Positions 47,401 to 55,484 of a stretch of DNA of 64,000 nucleotides are shown here, in pieces. The DNA lies in NCBI GenBank assembly GCA_029237815.1, contig JAQZBP010000004.1, forward strand, positions 93,490 to 157,489. The letters run 5' to 3'. Position 1 is the stretch's first letter; each line of letters opens with the position of its first letter. The notes beneath the pieces are model-generated. The model saw nothing but the letters and a program-made list of their open reading frames with translations. It was not told the DNA's origin and made no database searches. Made by a program: the position numbers and the translations under genes. The stretch comes from Moraxellaceae bacterium (GTDB lineage Bacteria > Pseudomonadota > Gammaproteobacteria > Pseudomonadales > Moraxellaceae).

Positions 47401-47470
47401 CGTGGAAGCGATGTACGCACCCGAGATGTTCGGCATGACGCCGAACGCGAACTGGGTGGTGAAGCCCTGA
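41495..47470 (+). CDS. Large periplasmic alpha-2-macroglobulin with thioester motif
   Basis: Bacterial alpha-2-macroglobulins trap invading proteases in the periplasm. The 1991 residues exceed E. coli YfhM (1653). A signal peptide ends near SAAA (24) but has no lipobox cysteine. Residues about 30-100 and 140-210 are a tandem duplication (VRQVTARFATDMVRLG / VRQVQARFSEDMVRLG). MG domains follow, with a CYNCGRRD motif near 552, and the thioester motif YACLEQ has its Cys at 1543, followed by the alpha-helical thioester domain. It is followed by pbpC, the classic partner. ATG at 41495 follows CAAGGA. Confidence 0.9.
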   Translation: MPVSRPWHVAALLFISAFSLSAAAESPAVVQFSPQGELESVRQVTARFATDMVRLGDPRVKNPFAIKCNAKGRGRWVDTRNWAYDFEQTVPRGHSCEFTLVQDQRDAGGALLGGQRRFAFNTSPLALAAPAAPVGQIGLDFFTPQGEAYPVRQVQARFSEDMVRLGTGNLYNPFGVGCAVKGKGRWVDTRNWVYDFEQDLPSGIACQFVPTPGLRGVSGKPVKAYPPQKFTTGGPRIVDVRPWRNAGNIDENQVFLIKFDGENSRTSLPASTYCLAEGIKEKIPVRFLTVEDTRAFVAQLPEEYRQWWATRDRTREWRALACARQLPPGAKLKVVFAKGLTSATGVASSADQVLEFRVRPGFSAKFSCTRENAREACAPMTDMRLDFTDVVPAELLKAIRLEGGGKSYAPKPNGGYEGDYEGGYEESAGTTSTEFVAGDHVVFTGPFPAETDFVLRLPPALRDESGRPLLNAVRFPLAVKTASYPPLAKFAASFGIIEKAAGAVPLTVRNLEPGRGITPEARLFSLKLPDGDIELLRWLARFRKHNNRQENCYNCGRRDEKTGLLIDPDPRSVSLLAREPGVTVQTLPRQLAAKEFEVVGLPVQGGAWIHEVESRYLGAALIENRAPMYVSALSIVTNLGVHLRTGKDESLVWVTAMDKAQPVPNADVAVYDCGRATLVWQGRTDAQGLVRFPTPKDFGDYSSDCMSRFAVIARAGGDRGLVLPGWNDGIESWRFNLSGWQGSGNFVAHAILDRTLLRAGETLHMRHVVREMTLRSLAAPRAARYKRLVIQHEGSGQEYELPVAIGSDGNGENTWTIPKAAKLGRYQLSLEINDQQYALGSFRVEEFRLPVLKAQLQLPPGPQVAPDTLPVDMQLQYINGGAYANAPVTLRGRLTPGGVVFADFEGYSFSPAYDREEYSATQGSVPLEEQALALDERGGLRAESSKLPAFRVISTVDMEMEYRDPSGETSAVRASTTLWPAGVIAGVKLPGWISTGGGKPQAVEIVTLGSNGKAQGNVPVAVTAVLRSYQSHRRRTVGGFYAYESVEKNEPVALQCPEKSGADGRMRCSFTPTVSGQLVVHAQASDAAGRHMTSSTSTWISNGERWWFDQGNDDRIDLLPEKREYRAGDTLKLQVRMPFPEATALIGIERDGVLETLVQKISSANPVITLPVKAEYAPNVYVSVFLVRGRNNAVAPTALVDLGRPAFKLGVAEVKVGWDAVRLGVQVVTDKPRYQPREKARVSVQVTPPAGQALPPGTEVTLAAVDEALLELAGNDSWDVLTPMMQPRGHGVDTSTSQLHVVGKRHFGRKALPPGGGGGRGASTRELFDTLVYWQARAKVDAGGRAQFEVPLNDSLSGFKVVAVATSTDRFGTGSTRMESYKDLSVLSGLPLVVRQGDALDPGFTLRNSSDRAQSVRFTASVAANDAPAKLLLEKTVQLAPGTSGIVAVPFRVPADISLLKWTLTADGEGLSDRLAVSQKVLDPVPERVLQGTLFQLDGAREIPVQRPADALPGGALVVSGEARLADSLGTVKEYFRNYPYACLEQKTAKAAGMQDRARWDEIMEMLPGYLDQNGLAAFYPGSTGYPFLTAHILRVSKALGWPVPEQSRQRMLDGLAAYLEGRIGFDDWRLRETDDAHRRLEAISLLAHYGRFRPQYLDTITIDPPRWTTPMLVYWFELLRAAPAVPNRAAWLTQAESLLRSRLTLQGSAYLLSEGEFTWWWLYENDESTVARLMLATMDLPAWREDQPRLLRGLLMTQREGRWVTTVANTWGGFALKRFSETFEREPVYGRTTLELGAQKKALEWTTAKPAAERLDWPTGAGALKVAQEGNGRPWITVQSRARIPLKAPWGTGFTVTKTVQPLQQKVKGQWSVGDVVRVRLKMQAQSNIGWVVLDDPIPAGSTLLGRALGRDGALAEEYGDGWTWATYAEFGADSYRAYYERIYQGEWEAAYTLRLNQSGDFRLPPTRVEAMYAPEMFGMTPNANWVVKP

Positions 47471-47624
47471 ACGCGACGCCTTCCGTGCCGACTGCTGCCT
47501 CCGCCATTGCGGCAGGAGCGGTGGCGGCGCGTCGGGCAGCGGCAGAGCGCGCTGCATCGGGCGCAGGGCGGAGGAGGCTGACGGGGTGTGTCTCGATGGG
47601 TCATTACCGTGGTGGCAATCAGAC

Positions 47625-49766
47625 ATGACCCTGCTTCGACGCGCCGCGCCGGGGTTCCGTTTTTTTGTCCTGACGCTTTTCCTGTTCGGCATGTCCGCTG
47701 CTAAGGCGGCCGTGCCGGCCTTCGCGCAAGTGCAGCAGGAATTCCGCTCCTCCTATGCCGAGCTGCTCGACCGCGAGGGCCGGCTCCTGCACGCCCGTCG
47801 CCTCGATCTCCAGGTCAACCGTCTTGCCTGGGTCCGGCTCGAGGATATTTCGCCGGCGCTGCAGGAAGCGGTCGTCTTTGGCGAAGACCGCGACTTCTAC
47901 CGTCACCGCGGCGTCGACTGGGGCGCCACCGCGCGCGCCACGCTGAAGCTGCTGGGGGGCGACCGCTCGCGCGGCGCCAGCACCATCAGCATGCAGCTCG
48001 CCGGTCTTCTCGACGGAGAGCTGGCCTGGCGCCGCGGCGGCCGCAGTGTCGGCAACAAGTGGAAGCAGATGCGCGCGGCGCAGCGCCTGGAAAAAACCTG
48101 GAGCAAGGCGCAGATCCTCGAGGCCTGGCTCAACCTCGTCACCTTCCGCGGTGACCTGCAGGGCATTGGCGCGGCCAGCGCCGCCCTGTTCGGCAAGTCG
48201 CCCGCCGGCCTCGACCGCAACGAGGCGCTGCTGCTGGCGGCACTGCTGCCCTCGCCGAACGCCACGGCGGCGCGCGTGGCGAAGCGGGCCTGCACGCTCG
48301 TCGAGGCCGGCTTTGCCGGCGCGAACTGCCAGTCCGTGCGCGACCTGGCCCTGCTGCAACTGGACCGTCGCCGCGCGCCCTACCCGGAAAGCCCGGCCCT
48401 CGACGCCCTGGCGGTGCGCCTGCTGTCGACGCCCGGCGAGCGGCTGCGGACCACGCTGGACGCCGGCCTACAGCGCCAGGCCGAGGACATCCTGGCGACG
48501 CAGCTCGCCGAGCTGGACGAGCGCTACGTGAATGCCGGCGCCGTGCTGGTGCTGGACAACGCCAGCGGCGAAGTGCGTGCCTATGTCGCCAATGCCGGGC
48601 GCGTCGCCACGGCCCGCTTTGTCGATGGCGTGCAGGCGCGGCGACAGGCCGGCTCCACGCTGAAGCCCTTTCTCTATGCCCTTGCGCTGGACCGGCGCTA
48701 CCTGACCGCCGCTTCCGTGCTGGAGGACGCGCCGCTCAGCCTCTCCACGCCCACCGGCCTCTACACGCCGCAGAACTACGAGAAGGACTTCAAGGGGCCG
48801 GTCAGTGTGCGCGTGGCGCTGGCCGGCTCGTTGAACGTGCCGGCAGTACGCGTGCTCGACCTCGTCGGCGTCGAGGATTTCTGGCGCGTGTTGCGCGGCG
48901 TCGGCTACGACAGCCTGACCGAGGCGCCGGATTTCTACGGCTACGCGCTGGCGCTGGGCTCCGCCGATGTGAGCCTGTGGACGCAGGCGAATGCCTTCCG
49001 CACGCTGGCCAATGGTGGCCGCTTCTCGCCGGCCACGCTGCTGCCGGGGCCGGCAGCCGAGCCGGAGCCCGTGCTGGGGGCCCCGGCGAGCTTCGTCGTG
49101 GCCGACATCCTGGCGGACCGTGGCGCGCGCGCCATCACCTTCGGCCTCGAGAATCCGCTCGCCACACCGTTCTGGAGCGCGGTGAAGACCGGTACCAGCA
49201 AGGACATGCGCGACAACTGGTGCATCGGCTTTTCGCGCCGCCACACGGTCGCCGTGTGGGTGGGCAATCTCGACGGCGCTCCCATGCGCGACGTCTCCGG
49301 CGTCAGCGGCGCGGCGCCGGTATGGGCCGGCCTCATGCATGCTCTGGAAGGCGGGCGTGTGCATCCTGGTGGCGACCTGCCGGCGGCGCCGGCAGGTGTC
49401 GTGCACCAGCGCGTCGAGTTCGCGGGACTGACCGAGCCGCCACGCAGCGAATGGTTCCTCGATGGCACGCAGATGCAGCGCGTCGAGTTCGTCACCGCCG
49501 CCGCGGCCCGCATCGCTTATCCCGCTCCCGAAACCCTGGTGGCCCTCGATCCCGATATTCCCGTGGCGCGACAGCGGCTGCGCTTCCGGGCCGAGGCGGT
49601 CGGGCAGGGCGTCGACTGGTGGCTGGACGGCCGGCGCCTGGGCCTGGCGCGCGACCTCGACTGGCTGCCGCAGCCCGGCGGCCACCGCCTGGAGCTGCGC
49701 GACAGCGCTGGCCGCGTGCTGGATACGGTGCCGTTCACGGTGCGGGGCCGCGCCCTGTCCCGCTGA
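47625..49766 (+). CDS. pbpC: Penicillin-binding protein 1C (PbpC)
   Basis: A peptidoglycan glycosyltransferase/transpeptidase of class A. The 713 residues have an N-terminal hydrophobic anchor (FRFFVLTLFLFGMSAAKA), a GT51 domain with catalytic Glu in FGEDRDFYRHRGVDW and GASTISMQLAGLLDG, the transpeptidase motifs GSTLKPF (SxxK), SLN and KTGTSKDMRDN, and a C-terminal BiPBP_C-like domain (RLRFRAEAVGQGVDWWLDG). Pairing with an upstream alpha-2-macroglobulin gene occurs in many proteobacteria and suggests wall repair combined with protease trapping. ATG at 47625 has only a weak ribosome site. Confidence 0.94.
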   Translation: MTLLRRAAPGFRFFVLTLFLFGMSAAKAAVPAFAQVQQEFRSSYAELLDREGRLLHARRLDLQVNRLAWVRLEDISPALQEAVVFGEDRDFYRHRGVDWGATARATLKLLGGDRSRGASTISMQLAGLLDGELAWRRGGRSVGNKWKQMRAAQRLEKTWSKAQILEAWLNLVTFRGDLQGIGAASAALFGKSPAGLDRNEALLLAALLPSPNATAARVAKRACTLVEAGFAGANCQSVRDLALLQLDRRRAPYPESPALDALAVRLLSTPGERLRTTLDAGLQRQAEDILATQLAELDERYVNAGAVLVLDNASGEVRAYVANAGRVATARFVDGVQARRQAGSTLKPFLYALALDRRYLTAASVLEDAPLSLSTPTGLYTPQNYEKDFKGPVSVRVALAGSLNVPAVRVLDLVGVEDFWRVLRGVGYDSLTEAPDFYGYALALGSADVSLWTQANAFRTLANGGRFSPATLLPGPAAEPEPVLGAPASFVVADILADRGARAITFGLENPLATPFWSAVKTGTSKDMRDNWCIGFSRRHTVAVWVGNLDGAPMRDVSGVSGAAPVWAGLMHALEGGRVHPGGDLPAAPAGVVHQRVEFAGLTEPPRSEWFLDGTQMQRVEFVTAAAARIAYPAPETLVALDPDIPVARQRLRFRAEAVGQGVDWWLDGRRLGLARDLDWLPQPGGHRLELRDSAGRVLDTVPFTVRGRALSR

Positions 49767-49821
49767 TTCGGCACCGGTTTTGGGCTACGCTGCGCACCTT
49801 GCCTGCGAGGAGGACGGATTC

Positions 49822-51027
49822 ATGGCAGCGGCACGACGTTTCGATGTGGTGGTATTCGGCGCCACCGGTTTCACGGGCGGTCTCGTGGCGGAGTACCTGG
49901 CGAAGGTCTCCGTGCTGGAGAAGTTCCGCTGGGCGCTGGCCGGGCGTAGCACGGCCAAGCTCGATGCGGTGCGTGCGCGCCTCGCCGCCATTCCCGGCGC
50001 AGTGTCACCGGAGCTCCTCGCGGCCGACGTGAACGATGCCGCGTCCATCGCCGCCCTCGCGGCCACCACCACGACAGTAATCACCACCGTCGGCCCCTAT
50101 GCCCTCTTTGGCGAACCCCTCGTTCGCGCCTGTGCCGAGAGCGGCACGCACTACGTCGATCTCACCGGCGAGCCGCAGTTCGTGCACCGCATGCGCGAGC
50201 AGTACGACGCCGTGGCGCGCCGCACCGGCGCGCGCATCGTGAACAGCTGCGGCTTCGAAAGCATTCCTCCCGACATTACCGTGCTGCTTGCGCTGAAGGA
50301 ACTGCGTCGCCGTGTCGGCGATCGCGTGTTCGAGGCTTGCGACGTGGTGGTGAAAGGCGGGGTGGAAGGCGGCGGCGGCTTTTCCGGCGGCACTTGGCAT
50401 TCCGCAGTGGAGGCGATGTCGCGCACGCGCGAGTGGTGGGGCCAGCGCCCGGCGCACCCGGGGGACAACGTGCACGCGGTGAAGACGCCGTTCTTCCGCG
50501 AAAACAACTGGCAGCGCTGGGCCATGCTGATGCCGACCATCGATCCGGAAGTGGTGCGGCACTCGGCACGCGTGCGCGGCGACTATGGCCACACCTTCTC
50601 CTACGGCCACTACCTCGTGATGCAGAACCCGCTGGCGCTGGCCGGCCTCGCTGCCGGCGTCGGCGGCATCTTCACGCTGGCACAGTTCGGCCCGACCAAG
50701 CGCTGGCTGCTGTCGCGCCGCGCGCCGGGCGAAGGCCCGACGCCCGAGCAGCGTGCCAAAGGCTGGTTCAACATGCATGTCACGGCGAGCGCCGGCGGCA
50801 TCACCGTCGTGGCAAAGATGAGTGGTGGCGACCCGGGCTACGGCGATACCGCGAAGATGATGGCCGAAGCGGGCCTCTGCCTCGCGCTGGACGCCAAGCT
50901 GCCTGCCGCGGCCGGCGTCATCACGCCTGCTTCCGCCATGGGCGAGGCCCTGGTGCCGCGGCTTGAGCGTGCCGGCCTGCGCCTTGAGGTGAAGACGCTG
51001 CGCCTTCGCGAGCCCGCGAGCGCCTGA
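49822..51027 (+). CDS. Saccharopine dehydrogenase-like NAD(P)-binding oxidoreductase
   Basis: A 401-residue protein with an N-terminal Rossmann fold (FDVVVFGATGFTGGLVAEYLA), LAGRSTAKLDAVRARL and THYVDLTGEPQFVHRM, then VNSCGFESIPPDITVLL. It belongs to the saccharopine dehydrogenase-like group that includes mycobacterial trans-acting enoyl reductases. Lysine metabolism is unlikely; substrate unknown, possibly a lipid. A hydrophobic segment (LALAGLAAGVGGIFTLAQF) may associate with membrane. ATG at 49822 follows GAGGAGG; pbpC is 55 bases upstream, so co-transcription is likely. Confidence 0.8.
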   Translation: MAAARRFDVVVFGATGFTGGLVAEYLAKVSVLEKFRWALAGRSTAKLDAVRARLAAIPGAVSPELLAADVNDAASIAALAATTTTVITTVGPYALFGEPLVRACAESGTHYVDLTGEPQFVHRMREQYDAVARRTGARIVNSCGFESIPPDITVLLALKELRRRVGDRVFEACDVVVKGGVEGGGGFSGGTWHSAVEAMSRTREWWGQRPAHPGDNVHAVKTPFFRENNWQRWAMLMPTIDPEVVRHSARVRGDYGHTFSYGHYLVMQNPLALAGLAAGVGGIFTLAQFGPTKRWLLSRRAPGEGPTPEQRAKGWFNMHVTASAGGITVVAKMSGGDPGYGDTAKMMAEAGLCLALDAKLPAAAGVITPASAMGEALVPRLERAGLRLEVKTLRLREPASA

Positions 51028-51062
51028 GCGTCACGTCACAACGGGTCCGGGAGGACGCCCTC

Positions 51063-51827
51063 ATGCCCACTGATCTGCCGCTGATCCACGCCGACTGGCC
51101 GGCGCCGGCCCATGTGCATGCCGTCGTCACCACGCGCCTGGGCGGCGTCAGCCTGGCGCCGTGGGACAGTCTCAACCTCGGCACCCATGTCGGCGACGAT
51201 CCGCCGCACGTGCGGGAAAACCGTGAGCGTCTGCTCGCGGCACTGCGCACCATTGCGCCGGCGGAAACACCGCAGTGGTTGAATCAGGTGCACGGCACGA
51301 CGGTCGTGGAGGCGGCGGCCGACGCGCAGGCCCGGCATTTTTCTGTGCCGGATGCCGACGCCGTGTTCACGACCCGGCCCGGCCTGCCCTGCGTCGTGAT
51401 GACGGCGGACTGCCTGCCGGTCTTCTTCTGCGACAGCCGCGGCACGCGTGTCGCCGTGGCGCATGCCGGCTGGCGTGGGCTCTGCGACGGCGTGCTGGAG
51501 GCGACCCTCGCGCAGTTTGCGGACCCGGCAGAAGTGTTCGCCTGGATGGGGCCGGCGATCGGCCCCGCGCGCTTCGAAGTCGGGGAAGAGGTGCGTGCCG
51601 CCTTCCTGCAGCGGCACGCCGGCGCGGCGCTGCATTTCGTTTCCCGCCCGGGCAGTGACCGCTGGCTCGCCGATATCTATGGTCTGGCGCGGCTTCGCCT
51701 CCTGCAGGCAGGTGTGCGTGCTGTTTCGGGCGGCGGCCTGTGCACCGTCAGCGATTCCGCCCGCTTTTTCTCCTACCGACGCGACGGCCGTACCGGCCGC
51801 ATGGCGTCGGTGATCTGGATCGGCTGA
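51063..51827 (+). CDS. pgeF: Purine nucleoside phosphorylase/polyphenol oxidase YfiH (PgeF)
   Basis: A laccase-domain protein of 254 residues. E. coli PgeF/YfiH edits mis-incorporated L-serine in peptidoglycan precursors, and homologues act on purine nucleosides. The metal-site motifs are NQVHGTTVVEA, MTADCLPVFF and AHAGWRGLCDGVLE. ATG at 51063 follows GGGAGGACGCC. In many relatives it follows rluD directly; here three genes separate them. Confidence 0.92.
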   Translation: MPTDLPLIHADWPAPAHVHAVVTTRLGGVSLAPWDSLNLGTHVGDDPPHVRENRERLLAALRTIAPAETPQWLNQVHGTTVVEAAADAQARHFSVPDADAVFTTRPGLPCVVMTADCLPVFFCDSRGTRVAVAHAGWRGLCDGVLEATLAQFADPAEVFAWMGPAIGPARFEVGEEVRAAFLQRHAGAALHFVSRPGSDRWLADIYGLARLRLLQAGVRAVSGGGLCTVSDSARFFSYRRDGRTGRMASVIWIG

Positions 51828-51833
51828 TTCCCT

Positions 51834-52145
51834 TCAGCGTTTCTTCGCTCCCTGGTCGCTATCCGGCGCGAGGCCCCTGCCGAGGATGGGCAGGTCGTCG
51901 CTCCCGGGATCGGCGCCGGCGGCTTCGGCGTCGTGCACCGCCTGCAGCAGCAGGCGGTGTTCCGTCGCGCTCTGTCCCGAATGCAGGTAGCGCTTTGCAG
52001 CGTCCAGCGTGCGTTCCAGCTTGAGCACGCGGTAGTGCAGGTTGAGCAGGGACTTGGCGACGAAGTCCGGGTCGCTTCCGGACTCGCGCATGGTGATGGC
52101 GCGGTCCAGGGCCTGGCGCAGTTCGGCAGTGGTTGGCTTGCCCAT
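51834..52145 (-). CDS. Conserved hypothetical protein, 103 residues
   Basis: I do not recognise a named family. The protein is helical, with [52 protein letters not shown] suggesting a short coiled coil, and an acidic then basic tail ending GAKKR. No signal peptide or membrane helix. ATG at 52145 has a strong GGAGGG ribosome site, supporting a real gene; longer in-frame starts would overlap the clpB promoter region. It is convergent with pgeF and divergent from clpB. Confidence 0.65.
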   Translation of the reverse strand: MGKPTTAELRQALDRAITMRESGSDPDFVAKSLLNLHYRVLKLERTLDAAKRYLHSGQSATEHRLLLQAVHDAEAAGADPGSDDLPILGRGLAPDSDQGAKKR

Positions 52146-52235
52146 GATTCCCTCCAAGGCGATTGGCCATTCCAGTCTAGCGCGACGAATCCCGGCGGAT
52201 TTGACGCAGGTCATTACCGGCGGGGCGATCCTTTC

Positions 52236-52261
52236 CTTGAATTAGTGCAGATGGCCCTTAT
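52236..52261 (+). promoter_or_regulatory. Sigma-32 (heat-shock) type promoter of clpB
   Basis: CTTGAAT (52236-52242) and CCCTTAT (52255-52261) match the heat-shock consensus CTTGAA-N13-CCCATnT, with 13 bases between CTTGAA and CCC. The position fits, 38 bases before the clpB start codon. Confidence 0.7.
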
Positions 52262-52298
52262 ACCTAGGGCAACAACCCGTTTACTGCTGAGGACTCCC

Positions 52299-54884
52299 AT
52301 GCGTTTCGACCGCCTCACTGCCAAGCTGCAGGAAGCCTTCTCGGATGCCCAGTCGCTTGCCGTCGGCCGCGACAACACGGCCATCGAGCCCGGCCACCTG
52401 CTCGCCGCCCTGCTGGAGCAGCAGGGCGGCAGCGTGCGTCCGCTGCTCGCCCAGGCCGGCGCCAATCTCGGCGTGCTCGGCCCCGAGCTTGCCCGCCACC
52501 TCGACAACCTGCCGCGCCTGCAGCATCCCACTGGTGATGCGCCGGTGGGCGCCGAGCTTTCGCGCGTGCTCAACCTCGCCGACAAGCTCGCGCAGCAGCG
52601 CGGCGACCAGTTCATCGCCAGCGAGCTCGTGCTGCTGGCGTTTTTTGATGCCAATACCGATATCGCGAAGCTGCTGCAGAAGACCGGCGTGCAAAAGGCC
52701 GTGCTGACGCAGGTGATCGACCAGGTGCGAGGAGGAGAGACCGTGAAGGACGCCAATGCCGAAGACAACCGCCAGGCGCTGAAAAAATACTGCATCGACC
52801 TGACCGAGCGTGCCACCAGCGGCAAGCTCGATCCCGTGATCGGTCGCGACGACGAGATCCGCCGCACCATCCAGGTGCTGTCGCGCCGCACCAAGAACAA
52901 CCCGGTGCTGATCGGCGAGCCCGGCGTCGGCAAGACTGCCATCGTCGAGGGCCTGGCCCAGCGCATCGTCAACGGCGAGGTGCCGGAAGGTCTGCGCAAC
53001 AAGAAGGTGCTGTCGCTGGACATGGGCGCGCTCATCGCCGGCGCCAAGTTCCGCGGCGAGTTCGAGGAGCGCCTCAAGGCTGTACTCAACGAGCTGGCCA
53101 AGCAGGAAGGCAATGTCATCCTGTTCATTGACGAGCTGCATACCATGGTCGGCGCCGGCAAGGCCGAAGGTGCCATGGACGCCGGCAACATGCTGAAGCC
53201 GGCGCTGGCGCGCGGCGAGCTGCACTGCGTTGGCGCCACCACCCTCGACGAATACCGCCAGTACATCGAGAAGGACGCTGCCCTCGAACGCCGCTTCCAG
53301 AAAGTGCTGGTCGACGAGCCGAGCGTTGAAGACACCATCGCGATTTTGCGCGGCCTCAAGGAGCGCTACGAGGTTCACCACGGCGTCGACATCACCGACC
53401 CGGCCATCATCGCCGCGGCCAAGCTGTCGCACCGCTATGTCACCGACCGCAAGTTGCCGGACAAGGCCATCGACCTTATCGACGAGGCCGCCTCGCGCAT
53501 CCGCATGGAGATGGATTCCAAGCCGGAATCCATGGACCGCCTCGAGCGTCGCCTCATCCAGCTCAAGATGGAGCGCGAGGCCCTCAAGTCCGAAGAGGAC
53601 GCCGCCAGCAAGCAGCGCTTCGCCAGGCTCGAGGAGGACATCACCAGGCTCGAGCGCGAGTACGCCGACCTGGACGAGATCTGGAAATCGGAAAAGGCCT
53701 CGCTCAAGGGCGAACAGCAGGTGAAGGAGGAGCTCGAGAAGGCCCGAATCGAGTTCGAGGCCGCGCGTCGCGCCAACGATCTCGAACGGATGGCCAAGCT
53801 CCAGTACGAAACCATTCCCGGCCTGGAGAAGCAGCTTGCCGTCGCGCAGTCGCAGGAAGGCAAGGAACACACGCTGCTGCGCAACCGCGTCACCGACGAG
53901 GAGATCGCCGAAGTCGTCTCCAAGGCCACGGGCATACCTGTGTCCAAGATGCTGGAGGGCGAGCGCGAAAAGCTGCTGCGCATGGAAGACGAATTGCACC
54001 GGCGTGTCGTCGGCCAGGACGAGGCCGTGGTCGCCGTGTCCAACGCCGTGCGCCGCTCGCGCGCCGGCCTGTCGGATCCCAACCGCCCCAACGGCAGCTT
54101 CCTGTTCCTGGGCCCCACCGGCGTCGGCAAGACCGAGCTGTGCAAGGCGCTGGCGCGCTTCCTCTTCGATTCCGACGACGCCATGGTGCGCATCGACATG
54201 TCCGAGTTCATGGAGAAGCACTCCGTGTCCCGCCTCATCGGCGCCCCGCCGGGCTACGTCGGCTACGAGGAGGGCGGTTACCTGACGGAAGCCGTGCGCC
54301 GTCGCCCCTACAGTGTCGTGCTGATGGATGAAGTGGAAAAGGCGCATCCGGACGTCTTCAACATCCTGCTGCAAGTGCTGGAGGACGGCCGCCTCACCGA
54401 CGGCCAGGGCCGCACCGTGGACTTCCGCAACACCGTGATCGTGATGACCTCCAACCTGGGCTCGGACATCATCCAGACCCTGGCCGGCGAGGCGCAGTAC
54501 GACGCCATGAAGTCAGCCGTACTCGAGGTCGTGGGCCGCCATTTCCGCCCCGAGTTCATCAACCGTATCGACGAGGTCGTGGTCTTCCACCCGCTCGCCG
54601 AAGGGCAGATCCGCGGTATCGCCGAAATCCAGCTCGAGCGCCTGCGCGCCCGACTCACGGAGCGTGAACTTGGCCTCGAAATCTCGGAAGCCGCCATGTT
54701 GCGCCTGGTTGCCGCGGGCTACGATCCGGTCTACGGCGCGCGTCCGCTCAAGCGCGCCATCCAGACCCTGCTGGAGAACCCGCTCGCGCAGAAGCTGCTG
54801 CAGGGCGACTTCGTGGCAGGCGACACCATCCTCGTCGACGACGAGCACGGGCAGTTCGTCTTCCACAAGAAGCTGTACCACTGA
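52299..54884 (+). CDS. clpB: ATP-dependent disaggregase chaperone ClpB
   Basis: A Hsp100 ring ATPase that, with DnaK, extracts proteins from aggregates. The 861 residues have the Clp N domain ([24 protein letters not shown]), AAA1 with Walker A GEPGVGKT and Walker [10 protein letters not shown], a long coiled-coil middle domain (about 400-530: [18 protein letters not shown] ...), AAA2 with GPTGVGKTE, and pore loop [12 protein letters not shown] at 52299 follows GAGGA. A heat-shock promoter and a strong terminator frame the gene. Confidence 0.97.
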   Translation: MRFDRLTAKLQEAFSDAQSLAVGRDNTAIEPGHLLAALLEQQGGSVRPLLAQAGANLGVLGPELARHLDNLPRLQHPTGDAPVGAELSRVLNLADKLAQQRGDQFIASELVLLAFFDANTDIAKLLQKTGVQKAVLTQVIDQVRGGETVKDANAEDNRQALKKYCIDLTERATSGKLDPVIGRDDEIRRTIQVLSRRTKNNPVLIGEPGVGKTAIVEGLAQRIVNGEVPEGLRNKKVLSLDMGALIAGAKFRGEFEERLKAVLNELAKQEGNVILFIDELHTMVGAGKAEGAMDAGNMLKPALARGELHCVGATTLDEYRQYIEKDAALERRFQKVLVDEPSVEDTIAILRGLKERYEVHHGVDITDPAIIAAAKLSHRYVTDRKLPDKAIDLIDEAASRIRMEMDSKPESMDRLERRLIQLKMEREALKSEEDAASKQRFARLEEDITRLEREYADLDEIWKSEKASLKGEQQVKEELEKARIEFEAARRANDLERMAKLQYETIPGLEKQLAVAQSQEGKEHTLLRNRVTDEEIAEVVSKATGIPVSKMLEGEREKLLRMEDELHRRVVGQDEAVVAVSNAVRRSRAGLSDPNRPNGSFLFLGPTGVGKTELCKALARFLFDSDDAMVRIDMSEFMEKHSVSRLIGAPPGYVGYEEGGYLTEAVRRRPYSVVLMDEVEKAHPDVFNILLQVLEDGRLTDGQGRTVDFRNTVIVMTSNLGSDIIQTLAGEAQYDAMKSAVLEVVGRHFRPEFINRIDEVVVFHPLAEGQIRGIAEIQLERLRARLTERELGLEISEAAMLRLVAAGYDPVYGARPLKRAIQTLLENPLAQKLLQGDFVAGDTILVDDEHGQFVFHKKLYH

Positions 54885-54896
54885 CGCGGCACTGAT

Positions 54897-54926
54897 AAAA
54901 AAGCCCGGGCAAGACCGGGCTTTTTT
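54897..54926 (+). terminator. Terminator after clpB
   Basis: AAAAAAGCCCGG (54897-54908) and CCGGGCTTTTTT (54915-54926) form a perfect twelve-pair stem around GCAAGA. Confidence 0.95.
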
Positions 54927-54993
54927 CTGCCGTCCGACAGCGCCCCCGGGCCAGTGCCGGCCCGGCTTTTTTCATACCGACAAGGATTCCCGC

Positions 54994-55380
54994 ATGTCCA
55001 TCCGTGTTCACAAGGCCCCCATCGGCAAGCTGGCCCAGACCATTGAAAGCGACCCCCATACCCTGTTGACCGACGTCAACGCGGCCGACGGCGGCGACGA
55101 TCTCGCCCCGGATCCCCATGCGTTGCTCGACAGCGCCCTGGGCGCCTGCACCGCGCTGACCGTGAAGATGTACGCCGCGCGCAAGGGCTGGCCGCTGGAG
55201 AACGCCGATGTCGTCATTACCCATGAGGAATCGCCCGGCCATTACCGCCTGCTCCGCCAGGTGACCCTGCGGGGCGAGCTGACGGAGGAGCAGCGCACGA
55301 GGCTGCTGGAGATCGCCAACAAGTGCCCCATCCACCGCGTTCTGTCAGGGGAGATCAGCATCGAGACGGAGCTCACCTGA
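54994..55380 (+). CDS. OsmC family peroxiredoxin-like protein
   Basis: A 128-residue OsmC/Ohr-fold protein, closest in size and pattern to the short YhfA type. Its two conserved cysteines are in LGACTALTVKMYA and NKCPIHRVL. Proteins of this fold reduce organic hydroperoxides, but the YhfA group has no proven substrate. ATG at 54994 follows AAGGA. It comes after the clpB terminator. Confidence 0.85.
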   Translation: MSIRVHKAPIGKLAQTIESDPHTLLTDVNAADGGDDLAPDPHALLDSALGACTALTVKMYAARKGWPLENADVVITHEESPGHYRLLRQVTLRGELTEEQRTRLLEIANKCPIHRVLSGEISIETELT

Positions 55381-55484
55381 CGCGGCTGCCGGCCCGGCGC
55401 CCGCCCTGCTATGATGCGGGCCCTTGCCGGGCATCGCCGGCGCGCTGGAGTCCGGTGATCCGGGGCCAAGGTTGACGTGAGCAA

